Shown here one piece after another: positions 12,504 through 24,706 of a stretch of DNA of 64,000 nucleotides (position 1 is the stretch's first letter; the number at the start of each line of letters is the position of its first letter). The stretch spans positions 62,001 to 126,000 of the forward strand of contig CAJJDO010000068.1 in NCBI GenBank assembly GCA_905183005.1, in the 5' to 3' direction. The translations under genes and the position numbers were made by a program. The stretch comes from Paramecium pentaurelia. Taxonomy: Eukaryota; Ciliophora; Oligohymenophorea; Peniculida; Parameciidae. The notes beneath the pieces were generated by a model. It was not told the DNA's origin. It saw only the letters and a program-made list of their open reading frames with translations, and did no database searches.

Positions 12504-13412
12504 TCATTGTTGCAATTTAATAGTCTAAATTTGAGAATCTGATTTTAGAAACTCATTTGAAAATTATGATTGATTTCCTCTATTTAGTTAGATATTTTAT
12601 TAAAGTAATCCAAAAACACATTGGATAAGTGTTTTATTATAATGATGTTTTGCTAAGATTTATTATCTCACTCTAACTCTTTTTAAGGATGTCTTCAATT
12701 TCCAAAATTCAAATAATTTTCTAGTTCTTTAGTATGTATATATCTTCTTTGCCTATTTCTCTTTTACATATTCCTTCCAAATTTTAAAAAACCATTATAA
12801 TGTTGATGAAATTGGTTATGTTCTACGCCATTTTAGGAAGAATTATTTCATAATAATTAATTGTAATGCTCTTTTCTTCTATTTTGGCATAATACTCCAT
12901 TAAAATAGTATTTATTTTAAAAGAAAATGTTATATGTGAGCTTTTAAGTTATTTGCAATTTTTTAGTATTACTATTTTTAAACTTATTTATTATAATTTT
13001 TAATTAATTCACACCAAATATTCCTTTAGAGATTCTGTATTCTGGCCTTACAAAAATATATTACTTATGCAATCTATTTTGTTTATCTTATAATTCTTTT
13101 AAATTTCTTATTTTATAATTATTATGCCATATGTTCCAATTTACAATGACAAAATGGTTATATCACTGAAATTTGTTCTTAAAATAAAGAGTTTTTTATA
13201 TCTGTAAAATCTCTATAACTTTATTCAACTTTTGGTATTTTAATTGATTATTGTAAATATGATCTATTAGGTGTTTTGATGCATTTGAAGTATTTAGGTT
13301 ATGGATGCAACTGATTTTCATAATACCGTAATTTAGCTTTTCGATCAAAAGAAAGTTATTACTCAAGTTCTTGTTCATATTGTTATCTCAATTGTTTACT
13401 TTATTATAACAT
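12504..13412 (-). CDS. Short Sfi1-like protein with Trp-containing helical repeats
   Basis: An intronless frame of 303 codons runs from ATG 13410-13412 to TGA 12504-12506. Residues ~150-250 contain repeated units of about 23-33 residues with a hydrophobic pair plus Phe-x2-Trp, for example LLKQILFQWSIM, MKQFFLKWRRT, LQWFFKIWKEY and RKLFEFWKLKT. This matches the Sfi1 repeat idea (AX7LLX3F/LX2W), each repeat binding one centrin. Ciliates have many Sfi1/centrin proteins at basal bodies and in contractile cortical networks. This one is very short, with about four or five repeats. It converges with the TBC1D22-like gene (143 bp apart). Function as a centrin-binding protein is inferred from the repeats only. 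Confidence 0.6.
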
Positions 13413-13832
13413 AAATAAAATATCAAATAATTTTAATCATATTTACACAATCATCACTCAAACAAAGTATTAATAATTAAAACTTTAACACAAATATGTC
13501 AATTAATCAATAATGAAAACATCATGCATATCCCTTGATACGTTATTACATATTCTTCAGATGGAGTTACTAAAATTACTTACATCTTATAGAATATATA
13601 ATATAGTATACTATTACTTCTAATTAACTAAATATATAATATATGTTATTTTATTTAGATTTAACAATTTTATTTAAAACTCTCAATTAAATTTATTATC
13701 ATATGCAAAATTGAAGTAGCGAGAAATTATATATAATTAATATAAAATATAAATTGAAAAATTACATGATTACTTTTAATAATATAGAATATATATAATG
13801 ACACAATCAAAATTACTATTCTAATTACAAAT
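13413..13832. other. Intergenic DNA, nothing recognised
   Basis: About 420 bp of very AT-rich sequence between two minus-strand genes. I see no ORF with protein-like composition, no RNA gene and no clear repeat. It should contain the promoter of the downstream Sfi1-like gene and the 3' end of the membrane-protein gene. Confidence 0.4.
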
Positions 13833-15096
13833 TCATTACAGACTGATTAATTTTGCAAATTAAGTTGCCAAATGGTTGTCATCTAAGAATATTTGCATAA
13901 AGTTTTTGGCATTGAAACCATCTTCATATAAATTTGATATATCCTTGCATCCTTTTTCAGAAATCACTACAACATTAATCTTCATGTTGTAAGATGGATT
14001 TACTAAATTGTTAAAGCTAAGATGTATGAGAAACTACTGAATTTAAGAAAAGAGGTCATCCTCATTATTTGCTATAAGATCAGTCTTATTTTCTTTATGC
14101 GATATGTCCCATCCCTAATCAATATAAGCCAGTAAATGCTGTAATTACATGAAGCTTAAATTTAAAGATTCTGATAGTGGGATTTACAAAGTTTGCATTA
14201 AAATAACTGTAATATTAGTATCAAAGGAGACAGGCATTTTCTTAACTCTAAAAAATTGTATATATTTGATACATTAATGTTGATAAACGATGAGCAAAGA
14301 AGAGCATTTCTCCTAAACCAATAATATTGATTGTCTTAGTATTATTTGATAAATATGGTTTAATAAAGTCATGAACTCTTTCTATATACCTAAATTCTTC
14401 ATCAATTGAATCTGATAATTGTTAGACTTATAATACTTCTGTATATGGAGTTGAAAATACAAAAAGTGTTGCATTCAATTATTAAGCCAATTCAGGTAAT
14501 TTAACTTAATCATAAAAATAATTAAAAGATTAACCAAGTGGAGGGAATATGATATATAAATTTTCATATAGATGAGTGTGAATTTCAACTTAAAATAATT
14601 GATTTATTCTTAATTCTGTTCCTAAATCAATTATTGAATAATTATATAAATTAAGCAAATCTGATGTTGTATTTATACAAACATTATCTATTGATACACA
14701 ATCTTCAACACATTAATTTTATTTCAATTTGTATGGATGAATACATTAAACACATCTCTATTTATATTCATGATAACAATATTCACAATTTTAGGAACAA
14801 CTCATACAACTGAATTTACTAGTATCAAAAGAAGTATTAAGTGGACATAAAAGTTCTGAACGATTATTAGGATTATGAAATGGTAAGATATTAGGTTTTT
14901 GATCTTCTCTTGATTTCTTAGCTAACCAACCCATAAAGATCAATGAAGAAATTGCTATAAGGAGAGCAAATACTCCCAAATTTAACAAAACTTTATTATT
15001 TTATTGTTTGTGTTATTATCTATCTTCATTATAATCACAGATTGGATGATGTTCAGCATTTATATTAAAGTATTCTTCCTCTTCTTCTTCTGACAT
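13833..15096 (-). CDS. Single-pass membrane protein with Cys-rich segment, unknown
   Basis: ATG 15094-15096 to TGA 13833-13835 with one 25-nt intron (14248-14272) gives 412 residues. The N-terminus is acidic (SEEEEEE) and a single hydrophobic helix spans residues ~41-60 (LLNLGVFALLIAISSLIFMG), without a cleavable signal, so a type II orientation is likely. Residues ~80-135 hold about nine cysteines in a furin-like or EGF-like pattern (CMSCSQNCEYCYHEYKQRC). The rest (residues 140-412) looks globular and partly like an alpha/beta fold, but I find no reliable active-site motif. The gene starts 51 bp from the divergent ABHD17-like gene, so the two may share a promoter region. Confidence 0.75.
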
Positions 15097-15147
15097 ATAT
15101 AATTTATATATTATATTAAAATTGAGAAAAGTAAATATAATTAAAAA

Positions 15148-16229
15148 ATGTCAATATAAAGAGAATGGTAGAAATTTGTGAGACCACCTAGATATAATTA
15201 TAGTTACTTTGATCTAGGTTGTTTATTTCTTATTATAATGGTTAGGTCCTGAATATATTTAACTACATCAAAGTTATATACGTAAACATGAAAGGATTAT
15301 TACTAATCGTTAAAATTGCAAATTAGAAATGTCATACTTTGAATTGAATCCAAAAACTTCAAATTGTATTATTTATTGTCATGGCTACAATGGATGTAGA
15401 ATAGAAGGCATTAAATATGCTTAAATTGTTGCTTAATATGGTTTCAATTTTTGTACATTTGATTTCTAAGCATGTGGTCATTCTGAAGGGAATTTTATTA
15501 CTTTTGGGTATGATTGCAATAAAAACTAATAGACATCTTGAGAAGGATGATATCACTTCAATATTGCAAGAATTAGAAATTAATTTTTAATAGAAGTAGT
15601 TTATTTTATGGGGAAGATCTTTAGGTGCAACTACTATTCAATTAAAGGAATACCCTAATGTTAAAGGATTGGTATTGGATAGTTGTTTCACAAACTTCAA
15701 TAAATTAGCAATTAGCATTATACAGAAACAAACTCGTTTACCTAAATTTATAATAAAGGCTATCATCTTCTTAACCAAAGGTTCAATTGAAGAAGAAGCT
15801 GGATTTCAATTAAATGATATCCAAGTTTAATGTAATTCAAATATGCCTACACTCTACATTTGTAGTGATAAGGATTCCCTTATTAAGGCAAAAAATAGTT
15901 TAAAATTATATAAGTAACACAAAGGAATCAAGAAATTAATAAAAGTTGATGGAGAACATAATGATTCTCGACCTCTTGAAATTATTCAATAAATTTGTTC
16001 ATGGTGTAATGACAGAGTGTAATTACAATAAAATAATTACATTCAATATAATTCAGTCCCTTAAGTAACTAGATTACCATTAGAATTAATATATGATTCT
16101 AATATTTAGAGTGGGATGTAATCTTCGTATAATAGGATTCCCAAGAATCCAGCTATTAAATTAAAAAATCAAATAAGTATTTAGTTAAGAACAAGTTGTA
16201 GAAATTTACATAGTGCAGTTTAATACTGA
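15148..16229 (+). CDS. Alpha/beta hydrolase, ABHD17 (FAM108)-like
   Basis: Introns 15218-15245 (28 nt, begins GTTG) and 15508-15532 (25 nt) leave 342 residues. The fold is evident: a strand plus IIYCHGYNGC oxyanion region, FDFQACGHSEGN, the nucleophile elbow WGRSLGATT with GxSxG, a SDKDSL acid motif, and GEHND carrying the catalytic His. This Ser-Asp-His layout and sequence context resemble ABHD17/FAM108 proteins, which remove palmitate from membrane proteins. Unlike animal ABHD17 the N-terminus lacks an obvious Cys cluster. The C-terminal ~70 residues are low-complexity and family-specific. Substrate is unknown; hydrolase identity is secure. Confidence 0.85.
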
Positions 16230-16298
16230 ATTTATATATATATATATATATATATTTAAGACTTAGAAAATAGTTAATTGGTTTTTCATTATTAAAAA

Positions 16299-16582
16299 AT
16301 GTAATTTATAAATGAGGGAGTTGAATGGTTTGAAATTCATTCAACAATCTTGGCAAATGATATAGCATGTATAATAAATGGTTAAAATAAGTGTTAAAAG
16401 ACAATTATATTATGAATTTTCAAGGAAAGCATAGACGTATAGCTTTAGGCAGTTCAATTGGGTTGTTGATGTTAACTCAATTGGCTTAACGAAATCCTAT
16501 AGGAGCTTTACGTATTGGTGCTTTTACATTTCCTATTCTCAGTTATGTGATATGTCCTGAGATATACAATTCCTTATTATGA
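16299..16582 (+). CDS. Small membrane protein with about two TM segments, unknown
   Basis: My preferred model starts at ATG 16299 and removes a 23-nt intron (16369-16391, ending AAG) to give 86 residues. An intronless alternative starts at 16367 and gives 71. Both share the C-terminal 60 residues, including IALGSSIGLLMLTQLA and GAFTFPILSYVICPEIY, which look like two short membrane helices flanked by basic residues (QGKHRR). I do not recognise the family; a mitochondrial inner-membrane protein would fit the size and charge, but that is a guess. The stop is only 23 bp before the COPI alpha start. Confidence 0.5.
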
Positions 16583-16605
16583 TATATACGTGTAAAATAA
16601 TTAAA

Positions 16606-19600
16606 ATGTTCATAAAATTTGAGAGACATTCAGATCGTGTAAAAAGTGTTTCATTTCATCCTCATCGTCCCTGGATATTAAGTGCACTTCATTCTGGAAT
16701 CATTGAATTGATTGATTATAGAATTAAGAAAAGAATAGCTATATATGATGATCATAAGGGTGCTGTTCGATCAGTTTAATTTCATCCATAACTCAATTTA
16801 TTTTGTTCAGGAGGAGATGATTTTACAGTAAGAGTTTGGAATTTTAAATAATGTCAATTCATATTAAAAGGACATTTGGATTATGTTAGATGTGTGACAT
16901 TTCATCCAATAAATCCTTGGGTATTATCAGGTTCTGATGATTAAACAGCTAGAGTTTGGAATTATTAAAGTAGACAAACTATTGCAATTTTAACAGGACA
17001 TACACATTATATAATGGCTTGTCATTTTCATCCAACTTAAGATTTAATTATTACATGTTCATTAGATTAAACAGCTAGATTATGGAATTATGGAGTACTT
17101 AAATAAAGATATGCTTAAAAAAAGAATTAAGAATATGTATTATCAGGAGCAGAAGTTTAAGTAATTTCAATATTAGATGCACATAAAGATTAACTTAATT
17201 GGTGTGCTTTTCATTAAACAGAACCATTTATTATTACTAGTGCTGATGATAAAAATATTAAATTATGGAAATACAATGATAATAAAGCTTGGGAATTTGA
17301 TACTTTATCAGGTCATACCAATAATGTTTGTTGTTCAGAATTTCATCCAAAAGGATAAGTTATTATATCAGATTCAGAAGATCACACAGTTAGAATTTGG
17401 GATTTTTCTACTCGTAAATAAATTGCTATTTATGAGAATAAACACTATGATCGTTATTGGATAGTATCATGTCATCAAAATAATTATTATTTTGCATGTG
17501 GCTCAGATACTATGTTACAAGTGTTCACCTTACATAAAGATAGAGTTCCTCTTATACTAGTTAATGATAGATATATTTGTATAGCTGAATAAAAAGTTCT
17601 TAAAGTAGTTGAATTAAATAGTGGATAATAATCAATCATTAGAGACATAGCTACTGTTATTACTCCAGCTCCTACTCTTTTGGAGGATAATATTGAATTT
17701 ATTGAATATAATACATATGATACACAAAAAACATAATTGATGATTAGATGTATCAGATAATTTAAAGAGCCAACTAAATCTAAAAGACATTTATTAATGG
17801 TATTTTAATAATAAAAGGGAGATTCAGGAATCAAATAATTTTTTGCTAATTGTGCATGTTTTATTGGAAAGAATAAAATTGCTAGAATCAATCAAGATTA
17901 ATAAATAGAATTATATAATTATGAAACAGATGCTGTTCAAATAATTGATGAGAAATAATCATCTAAAATATTTGCTGCTCCTGGTGGTAAAATATTAATT
18001 CAAAGAATTGGAACTATTCCTTAATTAGAATTATTTGATCCTATGACAAAATAAGTATTACATTCTGTTGAGTATACTAATGCTAAATATGTATAATATG
18101 TTGAATCCTACTTAATTATTTCAACCAAATTATCTCTAACAATTTTTACTAAATAATTATAGAAATTAATTGAAATTAAAGAATAAATTAATATTAAATC
18201 ATTTATTTGGTTTAACAATTTTATAATCTATACAACAAAAAGTTAAATTAAGTATTTGCTATTAAATGGAGACATGGGTGTTTTAAAATCAACTGAAAAT
18301 ATATTATATATGGCAAAAGGTGAAGAATAATAACAAAACAAAATTAAATTAATTGCATTCGATAATACAGCCAAATATATAACAGATATTCTTGATATTT
18401 CAGAACCTTTATTTAAAATAGCAATTATGAACAAGGATTTGAATACCATTCATAAATTTATTGAACATAATCAAAATGAAGCTATATTATCTTATTTATA
18501 TTAAAAAAAACTTGCTTCTATGGCATTAAAATTAGTTAAAGATAAATATGGTAATTAATTATTATATAATTTTAGCTAAATTTTCACTTTCTCTAGATTG
18601 TGGTAATTTAGAATTTGCATATAAAGCTGCAGTTGATATTAGAGATCCATAATCATTTGAACAATTAAGAACTGAGGCTTTAAGATAGGGCAATCATTTA
18701 TTAGTAGATATTTGTGATCAATAATTAAGTTAATTTGATAGATTGTCATTTTTATATTTATGTACTGGCAACATTGAAAAGTAAGAAAAATTATAGAATA
18801 TAAATCCTAATTTTATATATCAATCCTAATCCTAAAGGAAAATTGTAATTAAAAATTGCTTACCAAAATTATCCTAAATCATGGATCATCTAAATGGAAT
18901 TTCATAAAAATTAGATGATAATTAAAAAGAAACAATAGAATGGATTAACTCTTTAGGAGGTAGTTAAGCTTTGATTCCTCCTATTCCCATAATGAAATAC
19001 AAAAGTGATCCATGGCCACTTATTTAATTGAATGAATAAGACATTATTAATCTTGAAGTAACTGATGAAACTGTAGTACCATAAGATATCTTTACATTAT
19101 AAAAGTAAGTAGTAGAAGAACCTTAGCTTGATGAATAAGTAAATGATGGATAATGGGGTTTAGATGAAGAACCAGAAGAAGTATTTTTGGAATCTAAACC
19201 TAAAGATTCAATTTATAAAAATATTGATGAAGAAGCACTAAGAGGAAACATTGTCAATTAAAAAGGAGATATTGCTATTAAATACTTTGCTGCTGGTAAT
19301 TATGAAACTGGTATCAAATTATTAAAGCAATAAATCAATCTTAATAACTATTAACAATTTTATAAATTACTTATAGATTTACCTAATTTTTAGGTTGTGA
19401 CTTCATCACCATATCTTAGTAATGCAACTTTACCAGTGAAAATCAATAGATTGAATGAAATCAAGAATTTGATTAAATTAGGTAACTATTTAATCTAATA
19501 TATTAGGTTATAAATATACAACAGATGCTAAATTTAATGAAGTTACTAATTGCTTCAGATCTGTTTTATAAAAACTATTATTGACAGATTACGAAGATAA

Positions 19601-20137
19601 TTAAATTGATGATATTAAAAGATATATTAATATCAGTAGAAATTATCTTATAGCTATGCGTTGTGATTAGCTTAAAAAAGATAGTAATGTCTTAGAAGTT
19701 ACTTGTAAAATGGCTACAATTGATTTATTACCTATTCATAGAATATTAACACTAAGATAAGCTTTAAGTATAAGTTACAAATAAAAGAATTTTATTACTT
19801 GCTAATAAATTGCTAAAAAATTAATTGAGTTATTAAGAAATGACAATACTCAAAAACCTGAAGTTTTACAAAATGCATAAAAGGTATTATTAATTAAATA
19901 TATTGTATTTAGTATGAAAAAGCATCTTAATAATAAAATTCAAATGCAATTTAAATAGAATTCTAAGAATAATGGTTGAATGAATAACCAATATATTCAG
20001 CAAATACACTTAAAAATATTTCAATATACAAATCATGTCCATATGATGGTAGTGTTTATGAAACAGATTACTAACAAAATTGTTTGATTTGTGGGTTATG
20101 TCAAGTTGGTAAAGCACCTGGACTTAAATATTAATGA
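16606..20137 (+). CDS. COPA: Coatomer subunit alpha (COPI)
   Basis: Introns at 18551-18575, 19482-19506 and 19884-19912 leave 1,150 residues (animal COPA is ~1,220). The N-terminus MFIKFERHSDRVKSVSFHPH aligns with COPA and is followed by six to seven WD40 repeats up to about residue 310 (e.g. DDQTARVWNY, SDSEDHTVRIWD). The C-terminus carries the COPI_C signature YETDYQQNCLICGLCQVG. COPI coats retrograde Golgi-to-ER vesicles; the alpha WD40 propeller binds KKXX cargo tails. An earlier in-frame ATG at 16579 exists but overlaps the previous gene; homology favours 16606. The segment between TGNIEK and VIKNC (near 18780-18850) is shorter than in animals. Confidence 0.95.
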
Positions 20138-20183
20138 AAAATATATTTTATTTGAGGATAATTATTAATATAAAATTTATAAA

Positions 20184-21070
20184 ATGGGAGCAGCATTGCG
20201 ATCATTTTTTGTTCCAGTTCCTCACCAAACTGTTTGTGTTTTATAAAGGTTTGGGAAATACACAAGAACTCTAACTCCAGGTTTAAATTGGAAAATTCCC
20301 TTTATTGAAGAAATTGCTTATGAACATTCACTTAAAGTAGAATGATACTTATCTTAGGAATAAGCCTTCATGATTTATGCTTAAAATGCCGTCACAAAAG
20401 ATAATGTGATCATATAAATAGACGGCGTATTATATATTTAAGTTGATGATCCAGTTAAATGTTCATATGGTGCCTAAAAACCAATTGATTATGCTCAAGT
20501 AGATTTTATGCTTAATCCTCATAGATTCTTGCTCAATCTGTTATGAGAGCTGAAATAGGTAAACTCACTCTAGATCAGACATTTGAAGAAAGAGAGAAAA
20601 TGAATGCTCTCATTTTGTCTGGACTCTCAGAAGCTGTCTAAGAGTGGGGTTTAAAGTGCTTACGTTATGAAATCAAGGATATTAAAGTCACTGAAAATAT
20701 TCGAAAGGCAATGAATATGGAAGCTGAAGCTGAGAGAACAAAAAGAACATAGATTTTACATTCTGAAGCCAAATAGCAATCATAAATAAACTTGGCTGAA
20801 GGAGAAAGATTATCAAAGATTTTAAAGGCAGAAGGATTGGCTGAGTCTATTGTTATTAGATCGACTGCTACTGTTTAAAGAATTGAAGCTATTTCTAGTG
20901 CTATGAATAGTGAAGAAGGTGATTTGGCTGCCAGATTCAATTTGGCTGAAGAGTATTTGGAAGCATTTAAGAAACTTGAAGGAAAATAGGTTCTAGTAAA
21001 TAGTGATGTTAACAATCCTAAAGAAGTCATCAAAAAAGCTTTGGATATGGTTGATGCACGTTTAAAGTGA
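20184..21070 (+). CDS. Stomatin-like protein 2 (SPFH/prohibitin family)
   Basis: Introns 20337-20357 (21 nt) and 20499-20524 (26 nt) leave 279 residues. The SPFH domain is clear: VLQRFGKYTRTLTPGLNWKI, NVIIQIDGVLYIQVDDP, YAQILAQSVMRAEIGKL, and WGLKCLRYEIKDIKV, followed by the long Glu/Ala-rich oligomerisation helix. The order and wording match SLP-2 (STOML2) rather than stomatin, since there is no N-terminal hairpin. SLP-2 scaffolds cardiolipin-rich inner mitochondrial membrane. A presequence is not obvious; the protein begins MGAALRSFFVPVP. It lies 46 bp after COPA and 44 bp before the next gene, all on one strand. Confidence 0.93.
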
Positions 21071-21114
21071 GAATTTAAATACACATTGAATATCAAAATA
21101 ATTTTAATAATTCC

Positions 21115-23143
21115 ATGCTAAATAATATTAATTTGTCATTGAGTCAAATTGAGGAGTTAACTAAGGATGAAGTATAAAAGGATCAATCAACTAAAGTCAA
21201 AGTTGAAAAAAAAATTGAAAAAAGATTGGGATCAACAAACAAAGAGGAATCCACTAATGTTTAACTTAAAGTAGAAAAGAGAATTGGCTCAGCCAAACCT
21301 AAGGATTCACTTTAGTAATATACAAATACAAAAATCAAAAATATTTACTAATTTTTAGAAAATGTTGAATCGGACTAATCTTAAGTTAGTTAGCAAACTC
21401 AATAACAACCAGTGAGAAGTATAGAAGCTATTGAGAAGGAACATGAATATCAATCAAAAATTTAATAATTACAAGGTATTGTCTAAACATAAAAAATTGA
21501 ATTGGATGAATAACAGAAAACTATTGATAATTTAAAATAGCTACTTGAAAAATCATAAGCAAAATCGAAGGAATCAGAGTAGATTTTTAAAGAAACCATA
21601 AATCGTAGATTAAATGAATAGAAGGCTGAATTAGAAGTTGTTATTAATAGACATCTTGGATTTATTGATCAATTAATAAATGATAAAAAAGAACTTAATA
21701 ATTAAGTAGAATAGTTGACTAATGAATTAAAGGGAATTGATAAATAATAGAAAAGATAATTAGAAGAGTTAAAGAATAATTTTGCAAGAGAAATAAAACA
21801 AAAATATGAGTAATGGTAAATATAAGAAAAATAGAAAAGAGAAAAATGGGAGAAAGAGAAGTTAGTTGAATTAAAAGAATAAACAATTAAAGGTTTAGAA
21901 CCTGAATTGAATAGAATGATAGAAAAGAATAAATTAGAAATTAAAAGAATAGAAGAAAAATATTAGAAAGAAAAAGAACTTTATAAAATTTAAATAGTTG
22001 ATGAGTCAGAAATGAAAATTTAATTATTTAAAGAGAAATGGGCTGCTGAATATGAGTTATTGCAATAAAAAGAGAGAGAAGCCTAATTAGTTAAATAAAA
22101 GGAATTATATAGAACATATGAGGATTAGTTTGCTAAAGAAAGGGATTCATATAAATAAAGAATGTAATAGGATATTGAAGATTGTGAAAGAAGAAGAAAA
22201 GAAGAAGCAGATACATATGTTAAAAGAATGAAATAACTTTCAGATTCTTAAGCTGAAGAAATAAGAAGGATAAAAAATGATTGTTAAAGAGAAATTGATG
22301 AATATAAAGAAAAGTACTTCAATATGGAAAGTGAAGTAAAAGAAGCATTAAGAGGTGATTAAGAAGCTTGGAAGTAACAATTTACTATAAGAGCAGAAGC
22401 AGATATGAATAGATAGATTGAAAAGATTTAAAAAAAGTTAGAGTAGGACAGAAACGACAAAATTGAAAAAATAGTATAGAAATTGGCTGAAGAGAAATAA
22501 TAATATGAATAGAATGTTTAAATGAAATATGATAAAAAGTTAAGAGATTAATAGGCAAATAAGGATGAAGAGATTAAGTAATTGAAGAAGTAAATTAAGG
22601 CTTTGGAAGATAGAGAAAATAAGGAAGGTAGTGAATATTAGGAAATTTAAAAGACTAATCAAGATTTGTAAAGATTGATAGAGAAACAAGAATAAGAGAA
22701 TCAGAAACATTTTAAAGAATATAAAAAATTGAAAGAGAAAATGCTTCTGTAAGAGATGTTAATATTTTAGATATAAGGACAAATTAATTTAATTTAAGGA
22801 TGAATAATAGTTGGAATTTAAGGGAATAAAAGAGTCTCATGAAAGAGAAAAGAATTGGCTTATAGAACAGAATAATAAATTATAATTTGAGTTGGCTAAT
22901 TAAAAATAAATATTGGAGGAAACATGTAATTGTATGTGAATTCATGTAGTGAGAGAATTGGATATAAAACATTCATAAAATTTGGAAGAAATAGAAGAAA
23001 ATGTAAAGAGAATTATTTTGAAGAAGGATCATGATATAAAATAATTGAAGGAAGAATTGAGAATGAAATAATTGGCATGTGAAAAATATGACGAATTATT
23101 GAAGAAATAAAGATAGGATTTACTAAGATAAGTTGAATAATGA
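21115..23143 (+). CDS. CEP131 (AZI1)-like centriolar satellite/basal body coiled-coil protein
   Basis: Two introns (22749-22770, 22926-22949) leave 660 residues. After a ~100-residue disordered N-terminus with two similar VEKRIGS/VEKKIEKRLGS pieces, the protein is a continuous Gln/Glu/Lys-rich coiled coil. Near residue 258 it has KGLEPELNRMIEKNKLEIKR, which matches the conserved KGLEPEI block of CEP131, and the surrounding order (…EKWEKEKL… before, …ERRRKEEADTYVKRM… after) also fits. CEP131 localises to the transition zone and satellites and is needed for cilium assembly. It is shorter than human CEP131 (~1,080 residues). The assignment rests on this block from memory, so moderate confidence. 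Confidence 0.7.
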
Positions 23144-23217
23144 GATAAATATTATATGACTTATGTGACTATATATAAAAATTAAAATTATTATTTGTAT
23201 GCTTACAAAATATTAAA

Positions 23218-24147
23218 ATGAACAATCCATCTATAATGCAATTTACTTAAAAAGAATCTGAATTTTGTTGGTTAGTTGGTTTAAAAGCAATAAGTACCAA
23301 GTAACCAATGATTACAATGTGGTTGAAAAGTGAATAAAGAAAAGTAGATCCATCACTATTAAAAAATGAATTTATGAAATAATTCTAATCAGGGTTTCTC
23401 CATCTTAATAGTATAATAACAGGAGATAGAAATAAGAATTCATAAATTATTAAATAAATTTCTGATACTACTGTAATAGCAATAGTAAGAATAATAAGAG
23501 AAGAAGGAATTAAAGAATTTGAACAAATTAGAAATGACTTTTAAAAATTGATAACTATTATAACATATTTAAGTTTAACAAGATCAGTGATGAGTGATGC
23601 AGTGATGAAATTTTTAAGTAATTAATAAAATGAAAGTCATCAATACCTTGATAATTTATTATCAACTTTAGCAAAAATGGAATAAATGAAAAATGTCATG
23701 AACATAAATAAACATGATCCTATTAAAGATACATAATTATATAAGTTGTTATTTGGTAAAGGTAATTTTTATGATCCATTTACATCTAATCAACAAAACA
23801 CTAGTTCAACCTAATAAACTCCATAAAATCAATAGGTTGTCTAACAAGTTCATGTAGAAAAATAGGCAGCTTAAGTTGTATCACCAATGAGATAAGCATT
23901 GACACCAATATCTGAATAAAAGTAGCATTAATAATAGTAGATGAATTAATAAACAATACTACAACAATCACAAATAAATAAATAAACTAGACCATTAGTA
24001 CAAGTAGAAGATTTTAGTGAAGATTCTGGTGATTCTTCTGTGGATTTAGGGAATAAATATATAGTAAATGCTAAACCATAGAAGTAATAAATAAATGGCA
24101 CTGATAGTGACTCTGAAATTTAAGAGATACCTAATTTTAAGATTTGA
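23218..24147 (+). CDS. Unknown protein with conserved helical N-terminal half and polyQ tail
   Basis: A 310-codon intronless frame, ATG 23218 to TGA 24145-24147. Residues 1-185 look globular and helical (FCWLVGLKAISTKQPMITMW near the start), and residues ~190-260 are Gln-rich with runs of TAA/TAG codons. The end is acidic, with SEDSGDSSVD and TDSDSEIQEI. I do not recognise the fold. The acidic Ser/Asp tail looks like a casein kinase 2 target region. It is transcribed in the same direction as the CEP131-like gene, 74 bp downstream of it. Confidence 0.75.
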
Positions 24148-24463
24148 TATTTTTAAGTAGCTATCATTATATATATAAACCAAATAATAGTTAATTTAGC
24201 AAAAATATATTTTTATTTAAAATCAAGTTTCAATTTATCTAAAATAAAATGGACATTTAATTTATATTTTTTTAGAGTTTCTTCCTCCTCCTAATCTTCT
24301 AAAATCTGAAATACTTAATAAATGATTAATTTCTTTTTGATATTTTAAATTAAAAGTTGATCAATTGAATTATCTGATTGTTAATAAAACACATATTAAA
24401 TCGAAATAACTTATTCTAATAATTAATTCATTAAATTACTATCTCGATTATATTATATATTTA
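24148..24463. other. Intergenic DNA, nothing recognised
   Basis: About 316 bp of AT-rich sequence between the Q-rich gene and the broken ORF on the opposite strand. No coding or RNA signal that I can support. Confidence 0.35.
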
Positions 24464-24683
24464 TCATTCAGAGTCAGAACCACTTATAAAAACAAATCCT
24501 AATTCTTTTTTAATTGATTTTCTCTCCACTCTACTTTTTATAATTTATCATTAATCCAATCCCTCATTATACTTCCTATGTCTTATTTAAATATTCTAAT
24601 ATTGAATGTAGATTTGTATAAATTTCTTTTTACAAGTATTCTATTTCTTCTTTATCATTTATTGTATTATTTTCTAACTACAT
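24464..24683 (-). pseudogene. Short broken ORF with two frame changes
   Basis: On the minus strand ATG 24681-24683 opens a protein-like piece (IEYLQKEIYTNLHSILEYLN) that hits TGA after about 41 codons. Two other frames then carry protein-like continuations, RKYNEGLD and WINDKLQKVE, before one frame resumes with VERKSIKKELGFVFISGSDS and a TGA at 24464-24466. No standard short intron joins these pieces in frame. It is either a decayed small gene, a gene with base-calling indels, or chance. It lies 24 bp from the divergent LRR gene start. Confidence 0.3.
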
Positions 24684-24706
24684 TAAATTAAAAAATTTTG
24701 AAAAAA

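Noticed and set aside
14791..14988. 65-residue complete gene ending in Cys-Ser
   Set aside because: It ends only because TAA is taken as stop; under the ciliate code it is the N-terminal part of the 412-residue membrane protein.
16606..20137. A premature-stop or pseudogene reading of COPA because of many TAA/TAG codons
   Set aside because: TAA/TAG fall at Gln positions of conserved WD40 and COPI_C motifs, so they are sense codons.
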